Assembly (NCBI RefSeq): GCF_008000935.1
Contig: NZ_CP042831.1
Location: forward strand, 1,178,001 to 1,242,000
Length of the DNA stretch: 64,000 bases
Direction: 5' to 3'
From: Flavobacterium alkalisoli
Lineage (GTDB): Bacteria > Bacteroidota > Bacteroidia > Flavobacteriales > Flavobacteriaceae
Part shown: positions 15,939 through 24,686 of the stretch, piece by piece
How the letters are laid out: each line of letters opens with the position of its first letter
Position numbering within the stretch: the first letter of the stretch is position 1
Notes under the pieces: model-generated
What the model was told of the DNA's origin: nothing
Seen by the model: only the letters and a program-made list of their open reading frames with translations
Databases searched by the model: none
Translations under genes and position numbers: made by a program

Positions 15939-18377
15939 TTATTCCTTATAAAAAACACGTTTTACCCGTTGGGAAATACTGGTTAAAATCTCATAGGGTA
16001 TGGTTCCCAGTGCGTTTGCCATTTCCACAACGGTAGGGGCATTGCCAAAAATTACGGCCCTGTCACCTTCTTTGCAGTCTATATGGGTAACATCTACCAT
16101 CATCATATCCATAGAAATGGTTCCGGTAATAACCGCCTTCTGGCCTTTTATAATGACATAGCCTTTTTCGTTACCCCAACTTCGAGGTATGCCATCGGCA
16201 TATCCTATAGGCAGGGTAGCGGTGCGTATTTTTTTGTCGGCCATAAACCTGCGGCTGTATCCTACGCTTTCTCCCGGTTCAATATCCTTTATCTGGAGGA
16301 TAACGGTTTTAAGCGTGCCTACGTTTTCAAGCGATCTGCGTTCCTCGGCATCATTGCCCACGCCGTAGAGTCCTATGCCCAGGCGCACCATGTTAAACTG
16401 ATGTTCGGGGAAATTATAAATGCCCGATGTGTTTAATATATGACGAATAGGGTTGATACCTAAAGCATCGATTATTTTTTGTGAACGGTTACTGAATTTC
16501 TCAATCTGTTCCAATGTGAAATCCCTGTACTGTGGAACATCGCTTGACGACAGGTGGGAGAAAATACTCTTAACCGAAACGAAGTTGTTGTTTTTAAGCA
16601 GGTCGATAAGTTCGTCCAGCTGATGGGCCTCAAACCCTAAACGGTGCATGCCGGTATCCAGTTTTATATGGATAGGATAGTCCGATAGGTTTTTTTGCTG
16701 TGCAATGGCTATAAAGGCCCTAAGCTCCCTTGCCGAATAGACTTCGGGTTCCAGGTTGTAGGCAATCATGGCATTAAAGGCACTGGCCTCAGGGTTCATT
16801 ACTATAATGGGAGTGCTTATACCTGCATTGCGAAGGGCAATACCTTCGTCGGCAAAGGCCACACCCAGATAATCCACTTTATGGTGCGAAAGCAGTTTGG
16901 CAATTTCATAGCTGCCACTGCCGTAACCAAAAGCCTTTACCATAACCATAATCTTGGTTTCGGGTTTTAGTTTTGCACGGTAAAAATTAAGGTTGTGCAC
17001 TATTGCATTGAGGTTTATCTCAAGGACCGTTTCGTGGGTCTTTTCTTCAAGCAGTACAACGATTTCCTCAAAACGGAAACTCCTTGCCCCCTTAACCAAA
17101 ATGGTCTCGTTGCTAAAACTGTTAGCATTGTATTGGGCTAAAAATTCCTGAGTGGTTTTGTAGCTTATAAAATTCGGAAAATCCGATAGCCTTTTGCTTA
17201 TCGTTTCGCCTATGCCGATTACCCTGCTAATATTATTAGCAGCCAAAAGGCGGCTTACTTTAGCATAGAGTTCCTCTACGGCAAATCCGCTCTGGAAAAC
17301 ATCCGAAAGGATAATGGTTTTCTTTTTATGGGTTTTGTGCTGTTCTAAAAAGTCAAGCGCTATTTTTAGAGATTGGTAGTCAGAACTGTAACTGTCGTCT
17401 ATAATGGTGCAGTCGTTAATGCCGCTTTTTACCTGTAGGCGCATTTCCACCGGATACAGTCCGGCAAGGCGCTCCCTTATGGCTTCGTGGTTGTATCCCA
17501 AATGCAACAGCAGCATAAGGCAGGTTATGGCATTTTCTACGAATGCCTCATCAAAAAACGGAATTACAACTTCAAAATTGTCGCCATTGTATTTTACGGA
17601 AAGTAATGTCCCCTCTGGGGTTGACTGTCTGTTAAGGTTTACATCGGCATCATTATTAAAACTCCAGGTAAAAGTTTTTTTACCGTTCAGTTCCTGTAAA
17701 ACGGCATCGTCCTTTTTAAGGATAACAATATCTGAATCTTTAAACAGTTTGACTTTTTCCTGTATTTTCTGCTGCCTGTCGGTAAAGCCTTCATCATGTG
17801 CACCGCCGATATGGGTAAGTATTCCTATACCGGGTTTTATTATGGCTGCCAGTTTTTCCATTTCGCCCGAAGTGGAAATTCCTGCCTCAAAAATACCTAA
17901 ATTGTGTTTTTCGTTTATACCGATAACCGAAAGCGGCACACCTACCTGAGAGTTGTAGCTTTTAGGGCTTCGGATAATATTATAATCGGGGCTTAAAAGG
18001 TAGTTAAGCCATTCCTTTACTATGGTCTTGCCGTTACTGCCCGTTACCCCAATAACCGGAAAACTGAAAAGCCCGCGGTAGTAAACCGCAAAATCCTGAA
18101 GTGCTTTCAGGGTGTTTTCCACTACAAAAAAATTGGCTTTTCCTTTGGTGTCGGCAGGTATATGGGTAACAACAAAATTGAGTACTCCTTTAGCGATAAG
18201 TTCAGGTATGTAGTAATGTCCGTCGCGGTTTTGTCCCGGCAGGGCAAAAAATAATGTTCCGGCATTGTTTTGCAGCGAACGGCTGTCTATAGAAACATTG
18301 TCAATTTCCATATCGGGCTGTATGCCTTCGAAATGAGGGTTGACAGCCTTTATGATATTGTTTGTTTTTATGCTCAA
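15939..18377 (-). CDS. murF-alr: Bifunctional MurF ligase / alanine racemase
   Basis: An 812-residue fusion known from Bacteroidetes. Residues 1 to about 445 form MurF, which adds D-Ala-D-Ala to UDP-MurNAc-tripeptide; the ATP-binding VIGVTGSNGKT spans 108-118 and the ligase core includes FEAGIS and DDSYSSDY. Residues from about 449 form a fold-III alanine racemase with the PLP lysine K481 in VMVKAFGYGSG and the C-terminal GYSRRF and ISMDMMMVDV motifs. The fusion couples D-Ala supply to its use in the peptidoglycan stem. It lies 21 bases after tdk, probably in one transcript. A separate alanine racemase is at 46436-47581. Confidence 0.96.
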   Translation of the reverse strand: MSIKTNNIIKAVNPHFEGIQPDMEIDNVSIDSRSLQNNAGTLFFALPGQNRDGHYYIPELIAKGVLNFVVTHIPADTKGKANFFVVENTLKALQDFAVYYRGLFSFPVIGVTGSNGKTIVKEWLNYLLSPDYNIIRSPKSYNSQVGVPLSVIGINEKHNLGIFEAGISTSGEMEKLAAIIKPGIGILTHIGGAHDEGFTDRQQKIQEKVKLFKDSDIVILKKDDAVLQELNGKKTFTWSFNNDADVNLNRQSTPEGTLLSVKYNGDNFEVVIPFFDEAFVENAITCLMLLLHLGYNHEAIRERLAGLYPVEMRLQVKSGINDCTIIDDSYSSDYQSLKIALDFLEQHKTHKKKTIILSDVFQSGFAVEELYAKVSRLLAANNISRVIGIGETISKRLSDFPNFISYKTTQEFLAQYNANSFSNETILVKGARSFRFEEIVVLLEEKTHETVLEINLNAIVHNLNFYRAKLKPETKIMVMVKAFGYGSGSYEIAKLLSHHKVDYLGVAFADEGIALRNAGISTPIIVMNPEASAFNAMIAYNLEPEVYSARELRAFIAIAQQKNLSDYPIHIKLDTGMHRLGFEAHQLDELIDLLKNNNFVSVKSIFSHLSSSDVPQYRDFTLEQIEKFSNRSQKIIDALGINPIRHILNTSGIYNFPEHQFNMVRLGIGLYGVGNDAEERRSLENVGTLKTVILQIKDIEPGESVGYSRRFMADKKIRTATLPIGYADGIPRSWGNEKGYVIIKGQKAVITGTISMDMMMVDVTHIDCKEGDRAVIFGNAPTVVEMANALGTIPYEILTSISQRVKRVFYKE

Positions 18378-18398
18378 GGGTAATGTATTTTAGTTTCT

Positions 18399-19019
18399 TT
18401 ACAAAAGGCCTTCTTTGTCTTCCTTTTTAGATTCTTTTGCCTGCTCTTTCATCGCCCTGAAAAAAGCCGCCCTGCTAAGGGGCTCATATTCTTCGGTTTC
18501 GCCAAGCAGTACCAGTTTGTCGTTTTGCGCTTTACGGAAGCTGTAATTGGCCAGGTTTCCGGTGCGGGTACAAACCGCATGTACTTTAGTAACATATTCG
18601 GCTGTTGCCATAAGTGCGGGCATGGGGCCAAAAGGATTGCCTTTAAAATCCATGTCAAGTCCGGCTACAATAACCCTTATGCCGTTGTTGGCAAGGTCGT
18701 TGCAAACCGATACGATCTCATCATCAAAAAACTGGGCTTCGTCTATACCTACCACATCACACCCCTGTGCTAACAGGCGCAGCATGGAGGCCGATTCTAC
18801 CGGAGTGGAGCGTATTTCGTTTGCGTCGTGCGACACTACCATGTCATCATTGTAGCGGGTGTCTATAGTGGGTTTAAAAATCTCCACACGCTGGCGGGCA
18901 AACTGTGCCCTTTTTAAACGGCGTATAAGTTCTTCGGTTTTCCCCGAAAACATCGAGCCGCAGATGACTTCAATCCACCCAAATTGTTCTTTATGATTTA
19001 CTGTATTTTCGAGAAACAT
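18399..19019 (-). CDS. tdk: Thymidine kinase (type II)
   Basis: A 206-residue TK1-like kinase that phosphorylates thymidine for salvage. The P-loop GSMFSGKT is at residues 21-28, the catalytic Glu94 in GIDEAQFF, and the lasso/thymidine-binding segment is around [13 protein letters not shown]. The zinc ribbon typical of TK1 enzymes appears lost: only one cysteine (AVCTRTG) of the usual two pairs remains and the C-terminal pair is absent ([10 protein letters not shown]). The tail is basic/acidic ([12 protein letters not shown]). It sits upstream of murF-alr in the same direction. Confidence 0.95.
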   Translation of the reverse strand: MFLENTVNHKEQFGWIEVICGSMFSGKTEELIRRLKRAQFARQRVEIFKPTIDTRYNDDMVVSHDANEIRSTPVESASMLRLLAQGCDVVGIDEAQFFDDEIVSVCNDLANNGIRVIVAGLDMDFKGNPFGPMPALMATAEYVTKVHAVCTRTGNLANYSFRKAQNDKLVLLGETEEYEPLSRAAFFRAMKEQAKESKKEDKEGLL

Positions 19020-19121
19020 TTTGTATTTTTCAGGCTGTAAAACAGAAATGTTTTATGTTACTTTGTATTTAAACAAATTTATTAAAAAAGTATTGCGCCA
19101 CTCTTTATTGTTCCAAAAGTT

Positions 19122-20198
19122 ATGAAGAAAAAATTAGAAGCAGAATTGATAAGCATTGCACACAGGATACTGAAGCTTAAGAATAAGGCAGAGATAGAGC
19201 AGCTGCAGCAGGAAACGCTTAAGCTGTATGAAAAACTGTCGGTGCTTAAATTTGTAGAGGAGAATTTTCATGATGTAAAGCCTACCATAGGCTATGCTTC
19301 TGCAGAGGAGAAGCTGGAAGATATTTACGGGGTAAAAGAAGATACGGAAAAACCGGACGCCGTTAAGGAAGCTCCTGCCGATGCCGGAGAGCCTAAAAAA
19401 GAACCGGGAGAGGCAGAAAAAGAGGCTGCTGCCGAGAGTGAAGAGGAAACCGTTGAAGTCAAAGGCGAGGTTAAAGAGGAAGAGAATAAAGAAGAAACCC
19501 CTGAGCCGGAGCAACAGATTGAGCTTGAAAAAACCGAAGAGGAACTTGAAGCGATGGAAGAGTCTGTTGAGGCGGTGTATGAAAAAGAACAGGACAGTAC
19601 CGAAGATGAAGAAGAACAGGCTGCCGATGCCGAAATGATAACCCTTGAGCCGGAAGCGGATGTTGAGGTAGAGAAATCGGATGTTGGTTTTGAGTTTGCC
19701 TTTGAAAGAAAAGCCGCTCCGGAGGAACCGAAAGAAGAGCCTAAAAAGGAAATCGGGATAGACGATTTTCATGATTACGTAGAGCCTGAATTTGTAAAGA
19801 AATCAGACTTTGAAGCTCCGAAACAGGAAGAACCAAAAGAGGAACCTGTAGCAGAAACTCCTGGCGAGCCTGTGTTTGAACCTGTAAAAGAAGAGCCAAA
19901 AGCGGAAGAACCTAAAAAAGAAGACAGTTGGGCACCTTCATCATCAAGATCTTTAAACGATACGTTTGCCAAAACCATTACATTAGGGTTAAACGACCGT
20001 ATTGCTTTTGAGAAACATCTTTTTGGCGGCAGTGCCGATGATCTTAACCGTGTGGTTTCGCAGCTTAATACTATCAATACCTATGATGAGGCCAAAACGT
20101 TTATAAACGACCTTATCAAGCCTGATTATAACAACTGGGAAGGGAAAGAGGAGTATGAAGAGCGTTTCTTCCAACTGGTTGAAAAAAGATTTGATTAA
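19122..20198 (+). CDS. Acidic, low-complexity coiled-coil protein of unknown function
   Basis: 358 residues in three parts. An N-terminal coiled coil (about 1-55) contains KLKNKAEIEQLQQETLKLYE. A long Glu/Lys/Pro-rich disordered middle (about 65-270) carries EEPKEEP-type repeats. A compact, conserved-looking C-terminal domain (about 275-358) contains LNDRIAFEKHLFGG and LNRVVSQLNTINTYDEAK. No signal peptide or membrane segment is seen, so it should be cytoplasmic. It is translationally coupled to rsmI through the overlap TAATG. The family is not recognised; the layout suggests a scaffold or nucleoid/ribosome-associated protein, but that is speculation. Confidence 0.8.
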   Translation: MKKKLEAELISIAHRILKLKNKAEIEQLQQETLKLYEKLSVLKFVEENFHDVKPTIGYASAEEKLEDIYGVKEDTEKPDAVKEAPADAGEPKKEPGEAEKEAAAESEEETVEVKGEVKEEENKEETPEPEQQIELEKTEEELEAMEESVEAVYEKEQDSTEDEEEQAADAEMITLEPEADVEVEKSDVGFEFAFERKAAPEEPKEEPKKEIGIDDFHDYVEPEFVKKSDFEAPKQEEPKEEPVAETPGEPVFEPVKEEPKAEEPKKEDSWAPSSSRSLNDTFAKTITLGLNDRIAFEKHLFGGSADDLNRVVSQLNTINTYDEAKTFINDLIKPDYNNWEGKEEYEERFFQLVEKRFD

Positions 20199-20908
20199 TG
20201 TCTAAGCTATACATAGTACCCACGCCGATAGGCAATCTGGAGGATATGACCTTCAGGGCAATTAAAGTGCTTAAGGAAGCCGACCTGATACTGGCGGAAG
20301 ACACCCGTACCAGCGGTAAGCTGATGAAGCATTTTGAAATTGCCACCCACATGCAGAGCCACCACATGCACAACGAGCACAAAACCGTTGAGAATATTGT
20401 AAAGCGCCTGCAAATGGGGGAGACCATTGCCCTTATTTCGGATGCGGGTACACCTGCTATTTCCGATCCCGGATTTTTGCTTACACGTGCCTGTGTGGAA
20501 AACAATATACCTGTAGAATGCCTGCCGGGTGCTACGGCTTTCGTGCCTGCCCTGGTAAACAGCGGATTGCCAAACGACAAGTTTGTTTTTGAAGGTTTCC
20601 TGCCTGATAAAAAGGGAAGGCAAACGCGCTTTTTAGCCCTTGCCGAAGAAACCCGTACCATGATATTTTATGTGTCGCCGCACAAACTTGTTAAAACCCT
20701 TGGCGAGTTTGTACAGTATTTTGGAGAAGACAGGCCGGTATCGGTTTCACGTGAGTTGAGTAAACTGCATGAGGAAACGGTGCGTGGTACAGCTACTGAA
20801 GTACTGGAGCACTTTACCAAAAAAGAGCCAAAAGGCGAAATAGTGGTTATTGTGGGGGGTAAACCCGAGGTGAAGAAGGGTAAAAAAGATAGGAATAGCG
20901 AAGAGTAA
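20198..20908 (+). CDS. rsmI: 16S rRNA (cytidine-1402-2'-O)-methyltransferase RsmI
   Basis: A 236-residue SAM-dependent methyltransferase that modifies C1402 in the decoding centre. The tetrapyrrole-methylase-type fold is shown by YIVPTPIGNLEDMTFRAI, LAEDTRTSGKL, ISDAGTPAISDPG and CLPGATAFVPALVNSGLP. It is about 50 residues shorter than the E. coli protein because the C-terminal helical extension is missing, as is common in Bacteroidetes. The ATG overlaps the upstream stop (TAATG), so expression is coupled to the acidic coiled-coil protein. Confidence 0.96.
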   Translation: MSKLYIVPTPIGNLEDMTFRAIKVLKEADLILAEDTRTSGKLMKHFEIATHMQSHHMHNEHKTVENIVKRLQMGETIALISDAGTPAISDPGFLLTRACVENNIPVECLPGATAFVPALVNSGLPNDKFVFEGFLPDKKGRQTRFLALAEETRTMIFYVSPHKLVKTLGEFVQYFGEDRPVSVSRELSKLHEETVRGTATEVLEHFTKKEPKGEIVVIVGGKPEVKKGKKDRNSEE

Positions 20909-20925
20909 CTTTTTTTTGTGTAGTT

Positions 20926-21396
20926 ATGGACTTTTTACAGGAGCTCCATTTCAGGAGAGATTTCTTTCATAATAATTTTTCAATCAGGCCTGAAGTCAGA
21001 AGGCTTGATACACGCTTTGAGATTTTTAAAATTAGTTGTCCTGTTTGTGGTTATCTTACTCTTAAGCAAAGATGTGCGTATGATATATGTTGGCTTTGTT
21101 TTTGGGAAGATGACGGAACCGATAATTTTGATTCTGAAATTGCAAAAGGAGGGCCTAATGGCAATATGACATTATCTGAAGCGAGGACTATTTTTCTTAA
21201 TTCAAAAAGGCAATTAATGGATTTGGATTTTATGAAGGATGATATAAGGAATACCATTAAATTAAAAATGATTTTTCTCGATAATCTTATACTAAATAAT
21301 AATTCTAAAAATGATATTTTAAAAGCTCATGAAGAGCTTATTGCTGTTTTTGAAGGGAATAGTATTACGGGACTTGATTCTTTATTCAGACAATAA
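20926..21396 (+). CDS. CPCC family cysteine-rich protein
   Basis: A 156-residue small protein with ISCPVCGYLTLKQRCAYDIC followed by WLCFWEDDGTD and KGGPNGNMTLSEARTIF. This is the pattern of the CPCC cysteine-rich family, where two CxxC-type pairs form a zinc knuckle; here the first is CPVC rather than CPCC. CPCC proteins are often found near toxin/immunity loci, but no toxin is visible here. It starts 17 bases after rsmI, so it may be cotranscribed. The codon use is more AT-rich than rsmI, which hints at later acquisition. Confidence 0.8.
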   Translation: MDFLQELHFRRDFFHNNFSIRPEVRRLDTRFEIFKISCPVCGYLTLKQRCAYDICWLCFWEDDGTDNFDSEIAKGGPNGNMTLSEARTIFLNSKRQLMDLDFMKDDIRNTIKLKMIFLDNLILNNNSKNDILKAHEELIAVFEGNSITGLDSLFRQ

Positions 21397-21400
21397 AAAA

Positions 21401-21422
21401 ACCGGAAAACTAATTTTCCGGT
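21401..21422. terminator. Terminator between convergent genes
   Basis: 9 bp stem ACCGGAAAA/TTTTCCGGT with a 4-base loop. The T-run is on the minus strand, and the loop contains the stop codon (21410-21412) of the minus-strand gene, so coding sequence and terminator overlap. It also lies just after the CPCC gene stop. Confidence 0.8.
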
Positions 21423-22468
21423 AAAGGTATGTGCTGGTAATTATCCCAAAAAGTATCGTTAGGGTTTTTATTGAACTTCTCCAGTTTTTCCCAAAAAGGT
21501 GTTCTTGTAAAATCTATATCTGCATAGTCTTTTTCTTCAGTAAGGTAATTGTATACAGTAGTGGTTATGTCTTTTGTGTTATTCCATTTTCGTGTAGCCG
21601 AACTTAATACCCACTTATCATTAATGTTTACAAAGTTTCTTTCCAGATAGCTTGTTTTACTTTTATCATACATTTCAATTACTTTTACAATTCCATATGT
21701 TTTCTTGTCCGCATATACTGTGACAAACTTGTCTGTATAGTCTTTGTCAGTACTATATTCCAATATATAGCATTCGTGTCCGTTTATTGTTGTTGTACCT
21801 TCAATAGATATATCGTAGTTTTTTAACCTGCCTTTTTTAAGATAGTCAGGTTTGTAAAGCAACAGGTTATTCATTCTTATTCCCCATAAATCTATCGAGC
21901 CTTTTTTTGTTAACTCTTCTGCTGCTTGTGTATATGTTACCACCCTGCTTTTATAAACGAGTGCTTTAGTGTTATGTTCTCCGTTATGTTTTAGTTTTCC
22001 GTAATATTCCTGTATCAGGTCAATATCTTTCCAGTTATCATCATATTGCACTACACGTGTAAAATATTCATAGTAGGCGGGGTCTACATCATGATTGTTT
22101 TTAAGGTTTTCTGCTACTTTAAGGGCTATATCATATCCTGTATTTTCTTTGCCTATCACAACCTCATTAAGCTGCATTGAACCTTCCTCTAAAATGATGC
22201 TTTTAGGAAAGTCGCTCGTTATTTTAATTTCTCTAGGTTGGTAGCTAAGGTGTGATATCAGTAATGTTTTGTCGGTGTCCGGATTGATAACTATGTAAAA
22301 ATCGCCCGATTCGTTTGAGAGAGTAGATTTTTTGCTTTCGGGAATGTAAATATTAGCAAAGGCTACAGAGTTGTTGTTGCTGTCGGTTAATTTTGATTTG
22401 ATAGCTGTTTGCGCTGCTACTGAAAAAGAAATGATTAATAGTAGAAAGTGTAAGATGTGTTTTTTCAT
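21410..22468 (-). CDS. Exported protein with CarboxypepD-reg-like domain
   Basis: 352 residues from the ATG at 22468 that opens the signal peptide (MKKHILHFLLLIISFSVAAQ). Residues about 20-100 form a carboxypeptidase-regulatory-like beta-sandwich (SKLTDSNNNSVAFANIYIPE, with LSNESGDFYI), as seen at the N-termini of TonB receptors, but no receptor follows. The remainder is a DUF-like beta-rich domain with TTTINGHECYILEYSTDKDY and YGIVKVIEMYDKS, resembling outer-membrane-lipoprotein-like folds. It is likely periplasmic or outer-membrane associated; its function is unknown. It diverges from recJ. Confidence 0.75.
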   Translation of the reverse strand: MKKHILHFLLLIISFSVAAQTAIKSKLTDSNNNSVAFANIYIPESKKSTLSNESGDFYIVINPDTDKTLLISHLSYQPREIKITSDFPKSIILEEGSMQLNEVVIGKENTGYDIALKVAENLKNNHDVDPAYYEYFTRVVQYDDNWKDIDLIQEYYGKLKHNGEHNTKALVYKSRVVTYTQAAEELTKKGSIDLWGIRMNNLLLYKPDYLKKGRLKNYDISIEGTTTINGHECYILEYSTDKDYTDKFVTVYADKKTYGIVKVIEMYDKSKTSYLERNFVNINDKWVLSSATRKWNNTKDITTTVYNYLTEEKDYADIDFTRTPFWEKLEKFNKNPNDTFWDNYQHIPLPEN

Positions 22469-22503
22469 TAAAGTAATTTTAGTTAGTAAAAATTGCTTTT
22501 CGG

Positions 22504-22534
22504 TTGGCAAAGCCCGTGCCAATGGTTACATTTG
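22504..22534 (+). promoter_or_regulatory. Promoter of recJ
   Basis: TTG (22504-22506), 20 bases of spacer and an exact TACATTTG (22527-22534) form a near-ideal Flavobacterium promoter. The predicted start of transcription is about 10-12 bases before the chosen ATG at 22553. Confidence 0.7.
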
Positions 22535-22552
22535 GGGAATAAACTTTTCTAC

Positions 22553-24250
22553 ATGCGCTGGACCCTCAAATCTAAACCCGATTCTCAAAAAGTAAAACAT
22601 TTAATGCAGGTGCTTCAAATTGATGAGGTTGTAGCCTCATTGTTGGTGCAGCGTGGTATTGAAACTTTTGAGGAAGCAAAAACATTTTTTCGTCCGCATT
22701 TAAGTGATTTGCATGATCCGTACCTTATGAAAGACATGGATAAGGCGGTTATGCGTATTGAAAAAGCTATTGCCGATGGAGAAAACATTATGGTTTTTGG
22801 CGATTATGATGTGGATGGTACTACTGCTGTGTCGTTAGTTTCTTCTTATCTAAGGTCATTCTATCCGAATGTAGCTACCTATATTCCCGACAGGTATAAG
22901 GAAGGCTATGGGGTGTCTGATGCGGGAATCGACTTTGCAGACGACAATGGCATTACCCTTATTGTTGCCTTGGACTGTGGGATAAAATCAATTGATAAGG
23001 TTGAGTATGCCAAATCTAAAGGGATAGACTTTATTATCTGCGACCACCACCGCCCGGGTGATGAATTACCGGATGCGGTTGCGGTTTTAGATCCCAAACG
23101 TGCCGACTGTAATTATCCGTATGATGAACTTTGCGGTTGTGGAGTAGGGTTTAAGCTGGTACAGGCACTGTCAGAGAGGAGAGGGCAAACTATTACTGAT
23201 CTTGTTCCTTATCTTGACCTTGTGGCCACTGCTATAGCTGCCGATATTGTCCCTATAACAGGGGAGAACCGCGTACTTGCCACCTTTGGTTTGGATATTA
23301 TTAATACTTTCCCCAGGCCGGGCATACAGGCGCTTATTCAAAATGTAAAAAAGCAAAAACTAACCATAAGCGATGTGGTGTTTATTATTGCACCGCGTAT
23401 TAATGCTGCAGGGCGTATTTATCACGGTAACAAAGCAGTTGAACTGCTTACCGAATTCAATTTGGAGCAGGCAGAAGAGTTTGCTTCACAGATTGAAGGC
23501 CTTAATACCGATCGTAAGGATTTGGATAAGCAAATCACCACCGAAGCGCTTATGCAGATTGAAACCAACAATGAACAGGAGCGATTTTCTACAGTGGTGT
23601 ATGATGAGAACTGGCACAAGGGGGTGATAGGTATAGTCGCATCCCGCCTGATAGAAACCTATTACAGGCCAACACTGGTTTTTACCAAGAGCGGTGAAAA
23701 GCTGGCTGCTTCCGCGCGTTCTGTAAAGGATTTTGATATTTACAATGCACTGGAAGCCTGTGCTGATTATTTAGAGCAGTTTGGCGGGCATATGTATGCA
23801 GCCGGGTTAACGTTAAAGGAAGAACAGTTTGCCGGGTTTAAGCAAAAGTTTGAGGAAGTGGTTTCGACCACCATCGCTCCTGAACTTTTAATTCCGGAAG
23901 TTGCTGTTGATGCCGAAATTGATTTTATAGATATAACTCCGAAATTTTTCAGAATTCTCAAACAGTTTGAGCCTTTTGGTCCCGGTAATATGACTCCGGT
24001 TTTCCTTTCTCGTGGTTTAAGGGATACCGGTTATGGTAAACCTATAGGAGCTGATGAAACGCATCTGAGACTGTTTATAAAACAGGGAGAAGGAGAGGGG
24101 TTTGGAGCTATTGGTTTCGGACTGGCTTCAAAAATGAATATTGCCTGTGGAGGTGAGTTATTTGATGCCGTTTATTCTATTGAGGAGAACGAATGGAATG
24201 GCAATGTTACACTACAGTTACGATTAAGGGATATTCGTTGTGAAGAATAA
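22553..24250 (+). CDS. recJ: Single-stranded-DNA-specific exonuclease RecJ
   Basis: A 565-residue 5'-3' ssDNA exonuclease acting in recombination and mismatch repair. The DHH phosphoesterase motifs are visible: VFGDYDVDGTTAVSL (motif I), IVALDCGIKSID, FIICDHHRPGD (DHH, motif III), and the DHHA1 part with GVIGIVASRLIE and FGGHMYAAG. The ATG at 22553 (MRWTLKSK) matches where the family starts and falls just after the mapped promoter. A longer frame to 22493 would place the start before transcription begins. Confidence 0.96.
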   Translation: MRWTLKSKPDSQKVKHLMQVLQIDEVVASLLVQRGIETFEEAKTFFRPHLSDLHDPYLMKDMDKAVMRIEKAIADGENIMVFGDYDVDGTTAVSLVSSYLRSFYPNVATYIPDRYKEGYGVSDAGIDFADDNGITLIVALDCGIKSIDKVEYAKSKGIDFIICDHHRPGDELPDAVAVLDPKRADCNYPYDELCGCGVGFKLVQALSERRGQTITDLVPYLDLVATAIAADIVPITGENRVLATFGLDIINTFPRPGIQALIQNVKKQKLTISDVVFIIAPRINAAGRIYHGNKAVELLTEFNLEQAEEFASQIEGLNTDRKDLDKQITTEALMQIETNNEQERFSTVVYDENWHKGVIGIVASRLIETYYRPTLVFTKSGEKLAASARSVKDFDIYNALEACADYLEQFGGHMYAAGLTLKEEQFAGFKQKFEEVVSTTIAPELLIPEVAVDAEIDFIDITPKFFRILKQFEPFGPGNMTPVFLSRGLRDTGYGKPIGADETHLRLFIKQGEGEGFGAIGFGLASKMNIACGGELFDAVYSIEENEWNGNVTLQLRLRDIRCEE

Positions 24251-24309
24251 CCGTTAATAACTTTTTTCCAAAATCAATTATTTTATTTAGAACGGTTTTA
24301 AATAATTTA

Positions 24310-24317
24310 TATTTTTG
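24310..24317 (+). promoter_or_regulatory. -7 element for the small CxxC protein
   Basis: TATTTTTG is an exact TAnnTTTG match 15 bases before the ATG at 24333. An upstream in-frame ATG at 24315 would fall inside this box, so 24333 is the better start. Confidence 0.55.
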
Positions 24318-24332
24318 TTTAAAACCATCACA

Positions 24333-24686
24333 ATGAAAGAGATTGAACAAATATACTTTAACGACTTTGGTGTATCGTTTTACTGGCGAAAAAATGATGT
24401 TGTGCTAAAAGAAAGGGTACAGATAATCTTCAAAGAAACAGGCTTTTACTTTACGCACGATGAGGTAAAACAGTTTGCCGGAATTGTTAGCGATATGTTT
24501 GCCAATGCGGGTTGTAATGGCTGTAGTTTCAGAAACAAATGTCATAGGGTATTACTAAAAACTCCTGTAAAAGAAATTGATCTGGCTGTATCTTCTCAGG
24601 AACTTACAGATATAAAAGACCTGCTGGAAGGTACTTTGTTTACCATCAGTCTTAATGAATATATAAATAACGTTTGTCGTAATTAA
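24333..24686 (+). CDS. Small cysteine-motif protein of unknown function
   Basis: 117 residues, cytoplasmic (no signal). The notable feature is CNGCSFRNKCH at residues 61-71 (Cys61, Cys64, Cys70, His71), a potential zinc or iron-sulphur ligand set. The rest is predicted alpha/beta with FGVSFYWRKNDVVLKERVQ near the N-terminus. No named family is recognised. It converges on lpxH with a 4-base overlap at the stop codons. Confidence 0.7.
   Translation: MKEIEQIYFNDFGVSFYWRKNDVVLKERVQIIFKETGFYFTHDEVKQFAGIVSDMFANAGCNGCSFRNKCHRVLLKTPVKEIDLAVSSQELTDIKDLLEGTLFTISLNEYINNVCRN

Noticed and set aside
19134..19772. Long minus-strand frame rich in Phe/Leu/Arg opposite the acidic protein
   Set aside because: It is a shadow of the Glu/Lys-rich plus-strand gene: TTC/CTT runs are the complement of GAA/AAG codons.
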